A DNA stretch of 18,372 nt from an uncultured Collinsella sp. Its GTDB lineage: Bacteria > Actinomycetota > Coriobacteriia > Coriobacteriales > Coriobacteriaceae. The DNA is taken from NCBI GenBank assembly GCA_900548815.1, contig URLR01000038.1, positions 1-18,372 of the forward strand, read 5' to 3'. Below are positions 7,930 through 15,273 of the stretch, piece by piece. Position numbers and translations under genes: made by a program. Under the pieces are notes generated by a model, which saw nothing but the letters and a program-made list of their open reading frames with translations, made no database searches and was not told where the DNA came from. How positions within the stretch are numbered: the stretch's first letter is position 1; each line of letters starts with the position of its first letter.

Positions 7930-9390
7930 TTAGTAACCCTGGCCGTAGCCCTGACCCTGGCCCTGCTGGCCTAACAGCTCCTCCAGGTACTGGCGCAGCT
8001 GCTCGTCGGTAATACCGCCGTTGCCGGTGTCGGTCGAACTGTCGTCCTGCTGCTGGTTCTGCAGCTCCTCATCGGAGCCCAGCTCGACGGTGACCTTTTT
8101 CTCTTCCTTGCCACGCATGAGTGTGATCTCGACCTTCTCGCCCACCTCGTGGCTGCGCAGTGCGATGATCAGGCCATCGGCGCTCGTGATCTCGTCGTCG
8201 CCCAGCTTGGTGATGACGTCGCCCTCCTGAATGCCGGCCTTGGCAGCAGGACCGTCCTCGACGACACTTGCCACATACGCGCCGCTATCGGTGCTCAGCT
8301 TGTTAGTGCGGGCGTTAAGCGCATTGACGCTCGAAAGCGTAGCGCCCATGTACGGATGCACCGGCGTCTTGCCGTCGATAATCTGGTCGGCAATGTTCTT
8401 GGCGTAGTTAACGGGAATAGCAAAGCCAACGCCCGAGCTGGAGCCCGAGTAGCTCTCGATGAGCGAGTTGATACCCACGAGCTCGCCGTTGTCGTTGACG
8501 AGCGCGCCACCGGAGTTGCCCGGGTTGATGGCGGCATCGGTCTGGATCATGTTGGCGTAGATGGTGTTGCCGCTGGTAGAGCTCATGGCCGTGGAGCGGT
8601 AGAGCGCCGAGACGATACCGGTGGAGACAGACTGCTCGTTGCCGAACGGCGAGCCGATCGCCATAACCCACTCGCCAACGTTGAGCTTGGAGGAGTCGCC
8701 AATTTCGATCGGCGTAAGCTTGGAGGCGTCGGCGTCCTTGAGCTTGATGACGGCCAAGTCGCTCGAGGCGTCGTTGCCCACGAACTCGGCCTCGTAGGTG
8801 GTGCCGTCGTCCATGGTCACCACGTACTGGTCATAGCCATCGACCACGTGGTTGTTGGTGAGGATGTGGCCCTCGGTATCGAGCACCACGCCCGAACCGA
8901 CGCTGCCCGAACTATCCGACTCGTCGGCAGACTGCGAAAGCGAGCCATTCTGGCTACCGCTCGAAGTGGCGGTAATGGAAACCACGGAGGGCAATGCCTT
9001 GGCAGAAACGGCCTCGGCCAACGTGGTGTCCTCGGAGTCAATGGTGATCTTTTGCGTCGACGAACCCGAAGCACCCGCCGTCACGGCATTCTTGCCGCCA
9101 CCGATATCGAGCGTGCCGCTCATAATGAGCGCAATGACCAGCAGGGCTCCGCAGGCACAGCCGGCAAGCGCCGTAATAAAGATCGGCAGCTTTTTGGTCT
9201 TGGTCTTGACCACCGTGTGCTTGTTCACGACCTGCTGGCCACCCAGCGGCTTGCCGGTCTGCGTGTCGTAAGCCTGCACGTAGGGAATGTTACTGCCGGC
9301 AGGCGTCGACTCCACCTGCACACGCGGCTGCTGCTGGGTCTCGCCGGCGTTGCCCGCATCCTGGGGACGCTGGGAATCGTACTCGCTCAT
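7930..9390 (-). CDS. HtrA/DegP-like S1C serine protease, membrane-anchored
   Basis: 486-residue envelope quality-control protease of the HtrA family. A hydrophilic Gln-rich cytoplasmic N-terminus (1-65) is followed by one membrane segment (about 69-94, ITALAGCACGALLVIALIMS). The trypsin-like domain has the catalytic triad H181 (LTNNHVV), D211 (SSDLAVIKL) and S293 (NPGNSGGAL). A PDZ domain follows (about 360-445, GPAAKAGIQEGDVI), then a low-complexity Gln/Gly/Tyr tail ending in repeated GQGYGQGY. The order (TM-protease-PDZ) is that of Gram-positive HtrA proteins. The ATG at 9390 has AAAGGA 8 bases upstream and is preferred over an ATG 39 bases earlier at 9429, which lies at the base of a hairpin. 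The protease would face outside the membrane and degrade or refold damaged exported proteins. Confidence 0.96.
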   Translation of the reverse strand: MSEYDSQRPQDAGNAGETQQQPRVQVESTPAGSNIPYVQAYDTQTGKPLGGQQVVNKHTVVKTKTKKLPIFITALAGCACGALLVIALIMSGTLDIGGGKNAVTAGASGSSTQKITIDSEDTTLAEAVSAKALPSVVSITATSSGSQNGSLSQSADESDSSGSVGSGVVLDTEGHILTNNHVVDGYDQYVVTMDDGTTYEAEFVGNDASSDLAVIKLKDADASKLTPIEIGDSSKLNVGEWVMAIGSPFGNEQSVSTGIVSALYRSTAMSSTSGNTIYANMIQTDAAINPGNSGGALVNDNGELVGINSLIESYSGSSSGVGFAIPVNYAKNIADQIIDGKTPVHPYMGATLSSVNALNARTNKLSTDSGAYVASVVEDGPAAKAGIQEGDVITKLGDDEITSADGLIIALRSHEVGEKVEITLMRGKEEKKVTVELGSDEELQNQQQDDSSTDTGNGGITDEQLRQYLEELLGQQGQGQGYGQGY

Positions 9391-9419
9391 GGCTGCGATC
9401 CTTTCGTCAAATAACCAAA

Positions 9420-9443
9420 GGCCCGCCAAACATGTGGCGGGCC
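9420..9443 (-). terminator. Hairpin in the htrA upstream region
   Basis: GGCCCGCCA (9420-9428) pairs perfectly with TGGCGGGCC (9435-9443) around a 6-base loop. On the minus strand it is followed by TTTGGTTATTT, a weak T-rich tract, and then by the htrA ribosome site. It may stop readthrough from the glnR-like gene or act as a leader hairpin in the htrA mRNA. I cannot decide between these. Confidence 0.5.
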
Positions 9444-9561
9444 ATCATTGTTCACGTTGAGTTGTACCCCAATATGCGGGCGCAAGTGTATGAGAACGCA
9501 ATCTTTTAGGAAGGCTTAAGTTCTGCCGCAGACCCGAAAGGAATCCGTACCTGCGTCAAAA

Positions 9562-9594
9562 CCACCACAAAAGTGCCTGTCCCCTTTGTGGTGG
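9562..9594 (-). repeat. Intergenic palindrome with GGGACAGG loop
   Basis: Read on the minus strand, a perfect 10-bp stem CCACCACAAA / TTTGTGGTGG encloses a 13-base loop GGGGACAGGCACT. It lies 4 bases after the stop of the response regulator and is followed by TTTT, so it may also end that transcript. A second element at 17779-17805 has a different stem but the same loop length and GGGACAGG core. Confidence 0.7.
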
Positions 9595-9598
9595 AAAT

Positions 9599-10261
9599 CT
9601 AGTCCTTAAACAGATAGCCCACGCCGCGGACGGTGGTGATGTGCGCCGCGATCTGCGGGCCCACCTTGGAGCGGATGCGTCGAATGTGCACGTCGACGGT
9701 GCGCGTGCCGCCGCAGTACTCAAAGCCCCATACGCGGTGCAGCAGCACCTCGCGGCTGTAGGCGCGGTTGGGGTGCGTCGCCAAAAAGCTCAGCAGCGAG
9801 TACTCCATCAGCGTCAGGTCGATGGGCTCGCCATCGAGCGTCACCTGGTAGGTAGCCAGGTTGATCTCGAGGTTATCGATGTTGAGCACATCGTCGGCGG
9901 TAACGGTCTCCTCCTCGCCCATCAAGCGCTGCGCGCGAGCCTTGAGCTCGTTGGGCGTCGCCGTGGGGCACACAAAGTCGGCATGCGCGTGATTCGGCAG
10001 GCGCAGGGTGCCAAGGGCCTCATCATCGACGATCACCAGCATGGGGACGCCGCCGCGATCGTCAAGCCACTTGGCAATCTGATCGATGCGGTCGCTGCGA
10101 ATGCCGTCGGAATCGAGAATCAGCAGGTCAAAGTCGTGCGCCGCAGTCGGCGAATCGGGGGTTGCCAGGCTCACCTCGACACCCAGGGTGGTCGTCAAGC
10201 TGCGGGCAAACTCGTGGAAGCGCGTCGTGCGCGCCATGAACAGGGCACTCTTTTCGGACAT
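9599..10261 (-). CDS. glnR: GlnR-like orphan response regulator (OmpR family)
   Basis: 220-residue transcription factor. The C-terminal winged helix (about 121-220) is typical OmpR/PhoB, with the actinobacterial GlnR-like phrase GGTRTVDVHIRRIRSKVGP. The N-terminal receiver is degenerate: the acidic pair of the phosphorylation pocket and the conserved Lys are not evident, but D50 (LLILD50SD) is kept. Actinobacterial GlnR has the same atypical receiver and controls nitrogen genes, including glnA, without a known sensor kinase. Here the gene lies 50 bases downstream of a glnA-like gene on the same strand, and no kinase gene is nearby. The ATG at 10261 has GGAGG 5 bases upstream. The GlnR assignment is inference from these points; another OmpR-type orphan regulator is the alternative. 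Confidence 0.75.
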   Translation of the reverse strand: MSEKSALFMARTTRFHEFARSLTTTLGVEVSLATPDSPTAAHDFDLLILDSDGIRSDRIDQIAKWLDDRGGVPMLVIVDDEALGTLRLPNHAHADFVCPTATPNELKARAQRLMGEEETVTADDVLNIDNLEINLATYQVTLDGEPIDLTLMEYSLLSFLATHPNRAYSREVLLHRVWGFEYCGGTRTVDVHIRRIRSKVGPQIAAHITTVRGVGYLFKD

Positions 10262-10311
10262 ATCGGCCTCCAAAGAAATGAGCTCAATCGTACTGGAACA
10301 AGCCAGCGCGA

Positions 10312-11649
10312 TTAGGAGTTCGCCAGGTAGTGCTTGATCTCCCACTCGGTGATCGTAGACTCAAACTTATGCCACTCGTCGCGCTTCTTTTTGAGGAAGA
10401 AGCTATGGATATGCTCGCCGAGGGCATCCTTCATAAACTGCGAGTCCTCAAACACGTCGAGCGCCTCTTTGAGCGAACGCGGCAGCGGCGTGTAGCCGGC
10501 CTCGACCATCTGGCGGTCGGTAAGCTTGAGCGTCTCAGCCGTTGCCTCGGGCGGGAGCTCCAGCTTGCGCTCGATGCCGTCCAGACCAGCCGCCAGCGTG
10601 ACGGCGTTGACCAGGTACGGGTTGGCCATGGGGTCGGGGCTGCGAAGCTCGATGCGCGTGGACAGCTGCTTGCCGGGCTTGTAGACCGGAATGCGGACCA
10701 TACTCGCGCGGTTGCGCAGGCCCCACGTGGCGTACTGCGGCACGGAGTCGCCGCCCGTGGTGATGCGCTTGTACGAGTTGACCGTGGGGTTAGTGATGGC
10801 GCTGATCTCGCGCGCGTGCGCCAAGATGCCGGCCATGTAGTGCTTGGCGATATCGGAGAGGTGGTACTTCTCGTCGTCCTCGCCCCAAAAGACGTTGTTG
10901 CCGTCGTGGTCGAATAGCGACTGGCACAGGAACATAGCGCTGCCGTCCTCGCCCGCCAACGGCTTGGGCATAAAGGAGGCGTGGCACCCGCTCTCGTAAG
11001 CCTGCTGCTTAATGATGAGTTTGGCCGTGGTGATGGCGTCGGACATGCTCAGGGCCTCGGCGTGGCGCAGGCTCATGCCGTGCTGCGAGCGGCCGGCGGC
11101 GTGGAAGGTGTACTCCACGGGCACGGACATCTTCTCGAGCGTGAGGACCGTGTTGCGGCGCAGGTCGCGAGCGGCATCGCTCACCGAAAGATCGAAGTAG
11201 CCCACGTTGTCGAGCGGCTCGGGGGTGTGCTCGTCGGGGAAGTAGTAATACTCCAGCTCGGCGCCCACGTTGAGCAGATAGCCGGCCTTCTCGGCCTTGC
11301 GGAACATGCGGCGCAGGGCATCGCGCGGGTCGCCGGCAAAAGGCTTGCAATCGGGAGTGCACACGTCACAGAACACGCGGGCGACACCGTTGTGGCTCGG
11401 GCGCCACGGCAGGATTTGGAAGGTCGAAGCATCGGGGAACGCCAGCATGTCGGCTTCCTCGGGCGTAGCAAAGCCCTCGATGGCGGAGCCGTCAAAGCCA
11501 ATACCCTCCTCAAAAGCGACCTCGAGGTCCTCGGGGCTAATGGCAAAGTTCTTGAGGCGGCCGAGAATGTCGACAAACCACAGACGCACAAAGCGGATGT
11601 CACGCTGCTCTACGGAGCGGAGTACGTAATCGATGTTCTGCTGGTTCAT
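10312..11649 (-). CDS. glnA: Glutamine synthetase type I homologue, several metal ligands missing
   Basis: 445 residues, the length of type I-alpha glutamine synthetases, which make glutamine from glutamate, ammonia and ATP as dodecamers. The fold is clear end to end: FDGSAIEGF (52-60), ELEYYYF (E131, E133), FMPKPLAGEDGS, NSYKRITTGG, LRNRAS (R314), and IELRSPDPMANPY (E334, R336). However, an ungapped comparison by eye with the family motif HHEVAPGQHEI gives FHAAGRSQHGM. The two Glu ligands of metal site n1 are thus A184 and G191. In GSGMHxH the n2 His is F240 (GSAMFLC), and the flap PGYEAP reads TGGDSVP. It may be inactive, regulatory, or changed in reaction. The ATG at 11649 has GGGGAG 4 bases upstream. 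It is probably co-transcribed with the GlnR-like gene. The symbol is by homology only. Confidence 0.88.
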   Translation of the reverse strand: MNQQNIDYVLRSVEQRDIRFVRLWFVDILGRLKNFAISPEDLEVAFEEGIGFDGSAIEGFATPEEADMLAFPDASTFQILPWRPSHNGVARVFCDVCTPDCKPFAGDPRDALRRMFRKAEKAGYLLNVGAELEYYYFPDEHTPEPLDNVGYFDLSVSDAARDLRRNTVLTLEKMSVPVEYTFHAAGRSQHGMSLRHAEALSMSDAITTAKLIIKQQAYESGCHASFMPKPLAGEDGSAMFLCQSLFDHDGNNVFWGEDDEKYHLSDIAKHYMAGILAHAREISAITNPTVNSYKRITTGGDSVPQYATWGLRNRASMVRIPVYKPGKQLSTRIELRSPDPMANPYLVNAVTLAAGLDGIERKLELPPEATAETLKLTDRQMVEAGYTPLPRSLKEALDVFEDSQFMKDALGEHIHSFFLKKKRDEWHKFESTITEWEIKHYLANS

Positions 11650-11714
11650 GTCGCTCCCCTTTCTTTCGGGCGGGTTTCGACTGGTCTATATCGCAGATAC
11701 TATCGCAGAAAAAT

Positions 11715-11730
11715 GTTTCCGCAGGGTTAA
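11715..11730 (-). promoter_or_regulatory. Candidate GlnR box upstream of the glnA-like gene
   Basis: On the minus strand TTAAC (11730-11726), six bases, then GAAAC (11719-11715) matches the actinobacterial GlnR pattern gTnAC-n6-GaAAC except for the first base. It lies about 66 bases before the ATG at 11649, within the expected promoter region. Two direct copies of TATCGCAGA (plus-strand 11689-11697 and 11701-11709) lie between it and the gene. The consensus is from established work on streptomycete GlnR; binding here is inference. Confidence 0.45.
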
Positions 11731-11783
11731 AGCGTATCAAGCGCTCAAAAAACGTGCGCGAGCAGGCGGTTGCGAACGAGTGG

Positions 11784-12806
11784 CTAGCGCGAGGTCGATG
11801 CGCGGTGTTCGATGTGGCCGGGGATCTCGATGCGCTTGGGGGCGAGCTTTGCGGCCTCGCCCACCGTGGTGGTGACGACGTCGATGCGCTCGGACAGGCG
11901 CTCGACCACGCGCTCGGCGATGGTAAGGGTGTCTTGCGCGGCCGTGGTCACGCCGCCAAAGAGCACATGGTTCCAGGGGTAGTCGTCAAACGTCGCGATC
12001 TTGAGCCCTGCCGGCAGCGAGGGACCAAGCTGTGCCAGTGCCTCGGTCAGGCGCAGAAAGACCAGACCGTTGACGGCAATGAGGCCGAGCTTTTTACCTG
12101 CATAGCCGCGGATGGTCTCGTCCAAGCGGCCAACGCCCGTGGCACCGCCGTCGGCCAGGGTGACGACCTCGCCCGCAAGGCCGCGTCGAGAAAGCTCATC
12201 GGCAAAGGCCTCGGCGCGCTCGCGACGCACGGGACTATCGTCGCTTGCCTCGGTGAGCAGGCACAGGCGCTCGCTGCCCGCAGCGGCCAAGGAGTCCACC
12301 AACCCGGCGACCAGCTCACGGTTGTTAGATGTCACCAGATCGACACCGCCGTCGGCAACATCGCGGTCGAGCAGCACAACGGGCAGACGTCCCGCTGCAG
12401 CGGCGATCGCCTCGTCATTGCCTCCACAGGTGTTGACGACCAGGCCGTCCACGCCGGCATCGATAAGTCTGGTGAGCGACTCGGCCTCCTTGGCGGGATC
12501 GTTGCCGCTAATGGCCGTCATGAGCGAGCAGCCGCGCGCGGCGGCACTGGCGGAAAGGCCCTCGAGCATAGCGCTGGAGAACGGGTTGGCGATGTCGGCC
12601 AGGATCACGCCGATGAGGCTGGTGCGCGAGCTGCGCAGATTGCGCGCGGCAGCACGTGGGCGATAGCCGGTGCGCTCGATAACCGCCGCGATGCGAGCGC
12701 GGGTTTCCTCGGTCATCTGCCCGGGGCGGTTGTTGAGATAGCGCGAGACCGTGGCCGGGCTCACGCCCGCCTCGGCGGCAATGTCCTTGATTCTCATCTG
12801 CGCCAT
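11784..12806 (-). CDS. LacI family transcriptional regulator
   Basis: 340-residue sugar-responsive repressor type. The N-terminal helix-turn-helix and hinge helix are clear (IKDIAAEAGVSPATVSRYLN at 6-25; the hinge near residues 50-60, RPRAAARNLRSSRTSLIGV). A periplasmic-binding-protein-like ligand domain follows (about 62-320), with LIGVILADIANPF, GVDGLVVNTCGG, VVLLDRDV and KIATFDDYPW, and it is intact. The ATG at 12806 is chosen; GGGG lies 6 bases upstream. A second ATG 9 bases later (12797) would remove three residues. No sugar transport or catabolic genes lie next to it, so the regulon and inducer cannot be inferred from context. It is on the same strand as the flanking genes but probably transcribed alone. 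Confidence 0.93.
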   Translation of the reverse strand: MAQMRIKDIAAEAGVSPATVSRYLNNRPGQMTEETRARIAAVIERTGYRPRAAARNLRSSRTSLIGVILADIANPFSSAMLEGLSASAAARGCSLMTAISGNDPAKEAESLTRLIDAGVDGLVVNTCGGNDEAIAAAAGRLPVVLLDRDVADGGVDLVTSNNRELVAGLVDSLAAAGSERLCLLTEASDDSPVRRERAEAFADELSRRGLAGEVVTLADGGATGVGRLDETIRGYAGKKLGLIAVNGLVFLRLTEALAQLGPSLPAGLKIATFDDYPWNHVLFGGVTTAAQDTLTIAERVVERLSERIDVVTTTVGEAAKLAPKRIEIPGHIEHRASTSR

Positions 12807-12930
12807 GGCGCACCCCGTTTCCCAATTGTCAGCAGTCTGAGCCATTTTAGGCATTTTTTAAAATTCTCGGCTGCAAAACGCTGTAGGTGAGCAGCATCGT
12901 TTTTGCGTCTCGAGCAGATGCGGTGATGGG

Positions 12931-13623
12931 CTAGATAGACGAGTCTTTGGACAGCTCAAAATAGTCGGGATGTAAGGCGATAACCGGGCCCTGCTCCTCG
13001 GGCATCAGGTGCAAGTGTGTCTCTGCCAGATAGCTCGCCGCGTCGGTATCGCCCCTCTTAATGGCCTCGAGAATCCGGCGATGCTGCCGACGAATCGGCT
13101 CCCAATCCAGGTCCTGCGACACCATACGCAACCAGTTGTATCGCTCAAAATGTGTGTTGATGCTCTTCATCCAATCCCACAACATGTGACGACCGGCAAT
13201 CTCAAAACACGTCTCATGGAACAGGTTGTCCAGGTCAAAGAAACGACGCGTCTCGCTATGGTCGAGCGACTCGGACTCGGCAAGAATCTGCTCGAGCCGC
13301 TGCTTTTGCTCGGGCGAGGCGGCCGAACAGCATTTAATAAGCACGCTTCTCTCGAGCTTCTCGCGCAAAAAGCAGGCGTTCTCGGCGCGCTCCATGCTGA
13401 TTTTCGAGACATAGGTGCCGCTTTTGGGACGCGTTTCCACCAGCTCCTGCTCACGCAGGCGCACAAATGACTCGCGAATGGGCGTGCGCCCGATTCCCGT
13501 CTCCTTTTCCAGACCAATCGCCGAAAGGCGCGTGCCGGGCTTGAGCTCGGCATAGATAATCTTGGAGCGTAATGCGTTGTATGCCTGATCTTGCAGGCTC
13601 TGATAATGCTGGTGTTGTTCCAT
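12931..13623 (-). CDS. GntR family regulator, FadR subfamily (FCD domain)
   Basis: 230-residue dimeric DNA-binding regulator. The N-terminal GntR winged helix covers about 10-75 (ALRSKIIYAELKPGTRL; GIGRTPIRESFVRLREQ). The C-terminal all-helical FCD ligand domain (about 80-210) keeps the usual metal-binding residues: D132 and H136 in DNLFHE, H181 in QHRRI, and H203 in ETHLH. Such proteins sense small carboxylic acids. The ATG at 13623 has GAGGG about 5 bases upstream; an upstream in-frame GTG at 13665 would add 14 unlike residues. An imperfect dyad ATCACCACGTAAT (13659-13671) upstream could be an autoregulatory site. No metabolic genes adjoin it, so the target pathway is unknown. Confidence 0.92.
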   Translation of the reverse strand: MEQHQHYQSLQDQAYNALRSKIIYAELKPGTRLSAIGLEKETGIGRTPIRESFVRLREQELVETRPKSGTYVSKISMERAENACFLREKLERSVLIKCCSAASPEQKQRLEQILAESESLDHSETRRFFDLDNLFHETCFEIAGRHMLWDWMKSINTHFERYNWLRMVSQDLDWEPIRRQHRRILEAIKRGDTDAASYLAETHLHLMPEEQGPVIALHPDYFELSKDSSI

Positions 13624-13695
13624 AAAGCCCTCGGATGAAGCCCACGGTTTGTCGAATATCACCACGTAATACTATCGCATCCCCCGCCCCCTCAT

Positions 13696-13764
13696 AAGTT
13701 GCGGTGGAATAGTTCCTGCTCAAAGCCTTCAGCAGCAAAAACAGGAACTATTCCACCGCAACTT
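13696..13764. repeat. Perfect 23-bp inverted repeat
   Basis: The arm at 13696-13718 (AAGTTGCGGTGGAATAG then TTCCTG) is perfectly complementary to 13742-13764, with a 23-base loop. A shorter alternative stem (CTGCT 13716-13720 with AGCAG 13731-13735) lies inside. Two T-runs follow on the plus strand (13773-13777 and 13789-13794). There is no gene on the plus strand upstream for it to terminate, so it looks more like a REP/MITE-type palindrome than an ordinary terminator. Confidence 0.8.
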
Positions 13765-13833
13765 CCAACAGTCTTTTTGGGACGGGGCTTTTTTGGCTAC
13801 CCTGAGCCGCAAGTCGGCCCCTTGCCACAAAAG

Positions 13834-13973
13834 GGGCCCATCTACTACGTTAACGCGGAGAGCCCAGACCATGCTGAAAAGTGCAAAAACAAAACCGCTG
13901 GTAGAGAGCTTATCGATTTTCAAAATAGCCGGCTATGGTTGACCTCTGCGGCTTAAACGTAGTAGATAGGCCC
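13834..13973. repeat. 140-bp element with near-perfect inverted ends
   Basis: The left end 13834-13851 (GGGCCCATCTACTACGTT) and the right end 13956-13973 are inverted copies matching at 17 of 18 positions, with weaker pairing for five more bases inward. The roughly 100-base centre holds no plausible gene. The structure fits a small non-autonomous mobile element or a long structured RNA. No target-site duplication was found by eye. Confidence 0.65.
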
Positions 13974-14110
13974 TATTCGTGGCACAGCACTACTGCACCC
14001 CAAATTGGCACCCCGAGCCCTCGTGAGTTGCCAACAAGCTGTTCGTCCAGCGCTTTATCCGCGCGGCATTTGGAAAATAGCACCACCGCAAAACCCGCGA
14101 GTAGCGCTTA

Positions 14111-14160
14111 CTTTGCTATATCTTGCTATACTTTGCTATATCTTGCTATATCTTGCTATA
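14111..14160 (+). repeat. Five 10-bp tandem repeats (iteron-like)
   Basis: Five head-to-tail units of 10 bases alternate between CTTTGCTATA and TCTTGCTATA, sharing TTGCTATA. They end 21 bases before the ATG of the AAA ATPase gene. The 10-base period places every unit on the same face of the helix, as in iterons or multi-site operators. Units two apart also give TTGCTA and TATATC or TATACT with an 18-base spacer, so the array could contain the promoter of the ATPase gene. Confidence 0.85.
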
Positions 14161-14181
14161 TCTTAAGCAAAGGTGGCTCAC

Positions 14182-15273
14182 ATGCAAACAAACCCTTTTA
14201 AGCCCACAGCAGGTAAAACACCTCCCACGATTATCGGCCGCGAAGATGTACTCGAAGAATTCAGTGAAGGCCTCGCCAACGGGCCTGGTGCCCCGGGGCG
14301 CCTAATGCGCATAGCTGGCGTCCGTGGAACGGGCAAGACGGTCCTCCTTGACGAGTGCTCACGTTTGGCGCAAAGCCGTGGCTGGACGGTCATAAAAGAG
14401 GTCGCAACCGAGGGACTTTGCCAGCGCATTCTCGAACAGCTGCAGCCCAAATTCCGGGCCAAACACGCCAGATTTGAGCCCACCGTAGCTGGCATATCCA
14501 TCGGCAGCATAGATATTGAGCGAATCGGCCCATCGCTACGCGACGCCATGAGACAGACAATATCCAAGAATGGAAATGGCTTGCTCATCACTCTCGACGA
14601 AGTTCAAGACGCAGAGCTCGATGAGGTCCGAACGCTCTCCATTGCGATTCAGCAGGTTATCGGCGAAGACCTTGATATCGCCTTTGTTTTTGCTGGGCTG
14701 CCTTCGATGATTGAAAGCATCATCAACGGAAAGACACTTACGTTTTTGCGCCGTGCCCTCCCCTTTGATCTGAAGGCTGTGGCAGTAACCGAAGTGTCGT
14801 ACTCCCTCGAGGAAACCATTGAAGCGTCTGGCATGGAGTTGCAGCCAGGTATTGCCGGCCAACTTGCCGAGGCAACGCAAGGCTATCCTTTCATGATCCA
14901 ACTCGTTGGATACTACGCATGGCAGTTGGCAAGACGTGCACATACAGCGATTATTGGAGAAGAAGAAGCCGAGCGTGGCATTGCAACGGCACGCGAACGC
15001 TTCTGCGCCATGGTGATTGAGCCCGCGCTGCAGCGCATTCCGCCCACGTGCATCGCTTATCTGCTGAGCATGGCGTCTTTGGGGCAGACGAGCTCGACCA
15101 GCATGGTTGCCGATGCCCTAAACAAAACGCCTCAACAGGTGAGCTCCGTCCGCAGCCGCCTGTTAAGAGAATCGATTATCGAGGCTCCTTCGTACGGCAA
15201 GGTCTCATTTGCCATCCCCTACATGCGCGACTACCTCTGCGAACACAAAGCCGAACTGGAAGTTGAACTGTAG
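14182..15273 (+). CDS. Orc1/Cdc6-like AAA ATPase with winged-helix C-terminus
   Basis: 363 residues. The AAA module (about 14-250) has Walker A GVRGTGKT (46-53), Walker B LLITLDEVQD (D139, E140), a sensor-1-like FVFAGLP (168-174) and a GYPF motif (234-237) typical of the ORC-like/COG1672 ATPase group. The C-terminal part (about 285-350, SSTSMVADALNKTPQQVSSV) reads as a winged helix for DNA binding. The group includes standalone ATPases of unknown function in bacteria and archaea. The ATG at 14182 is preferred over a GTG at 14173 because an AAAGG ribosome site lies 8 bases before it. It is a single-gene unit with the tandem repeats upstream and an intrinsic terminator downstream; no partner gene is present. 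Possible roles are origin or plasmid initiation, defence signalling, or DNA-bound regulation; none is shown by sequence. Confidence 0.85.
   Translation: MQTNPFKPTAGKTPPTIIGREDVLEEFSEGLANGPGAPGRLMRIAGVRGTGKTVLLDECSRLAQSRGWTVIKEVATEGLCQRILEQLQPKFRAKHARFEPTVAGISIGSIDIERIGPSLRDAMRQTISKNGNGLLITLDEVQDAELDEVRTLSIAIQQVIGEDLDIAFVFAGLPSMIESIINGKTLTFLRRALPFDLKAVAVTEVSYSLEETIEASGMELQPGIAGQLAEATQGYPFMIQLVGYYAWQLARRAHTAIIGEEEAERGIATARERFCAMVIEPALQRIPPTCIAYLLSMASLGQTSSTSMVADALNKTPQQVSSVRSRLLRESIIEAPSYGKVSFAIPYMRDYLCEHKAELEVEL

Larger units (their letters stand above)
13624..14181. other. Gene-free, repeat-rich interval
   Basis: I see no convincing gene here. The interval holds the upstream region of the GntR gene (to about 13695), a perfect 23-bp inverted repeat, a T-rich tract (13772-13794), an element of about 140 bp with inverted ends, about 130 bases with no recognisable feature, and five 10-bp tandem repeats just before the AAA ATPase. 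The individual repeats are listed separately. Confidence 0.7.

Noticed and set aside
8149..9414. Plus-strand open frame of 421 codons opposite htrA
   Set aside because: It overlaps fully with the well-supported HtrA protease and has composition typical of an antisense frame.
11754..12890. Plus-strand open frame of 378 codons opposite the LacI gene
   Set aside because: The minus strand encodes an intact LacI protein; this frame has no family features and no ribosome site that I can see.
12840..12930. Intrinsic terminator for the GntR gene (GCAAAAACG with CGTTTTGC)
   Set aside because: The stem has a bulge and is short, the loop is long, and the T-rich tract is not adjacent; the support is too weak to list.
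14111..14160. CRISPR array
   Set aside because: The units are 10 bases, contiguous and without spacers; there are no cas genes.
13935..14201. Small plus-strand frames across the gap before the AAA ATPase (ending at 14201 and 14305)
   Set aside because: They run through the inverted end and the tandem repeats, giving repetitive peptides such as LLYLAISCYIL; they look like translations of repeats, not genes.
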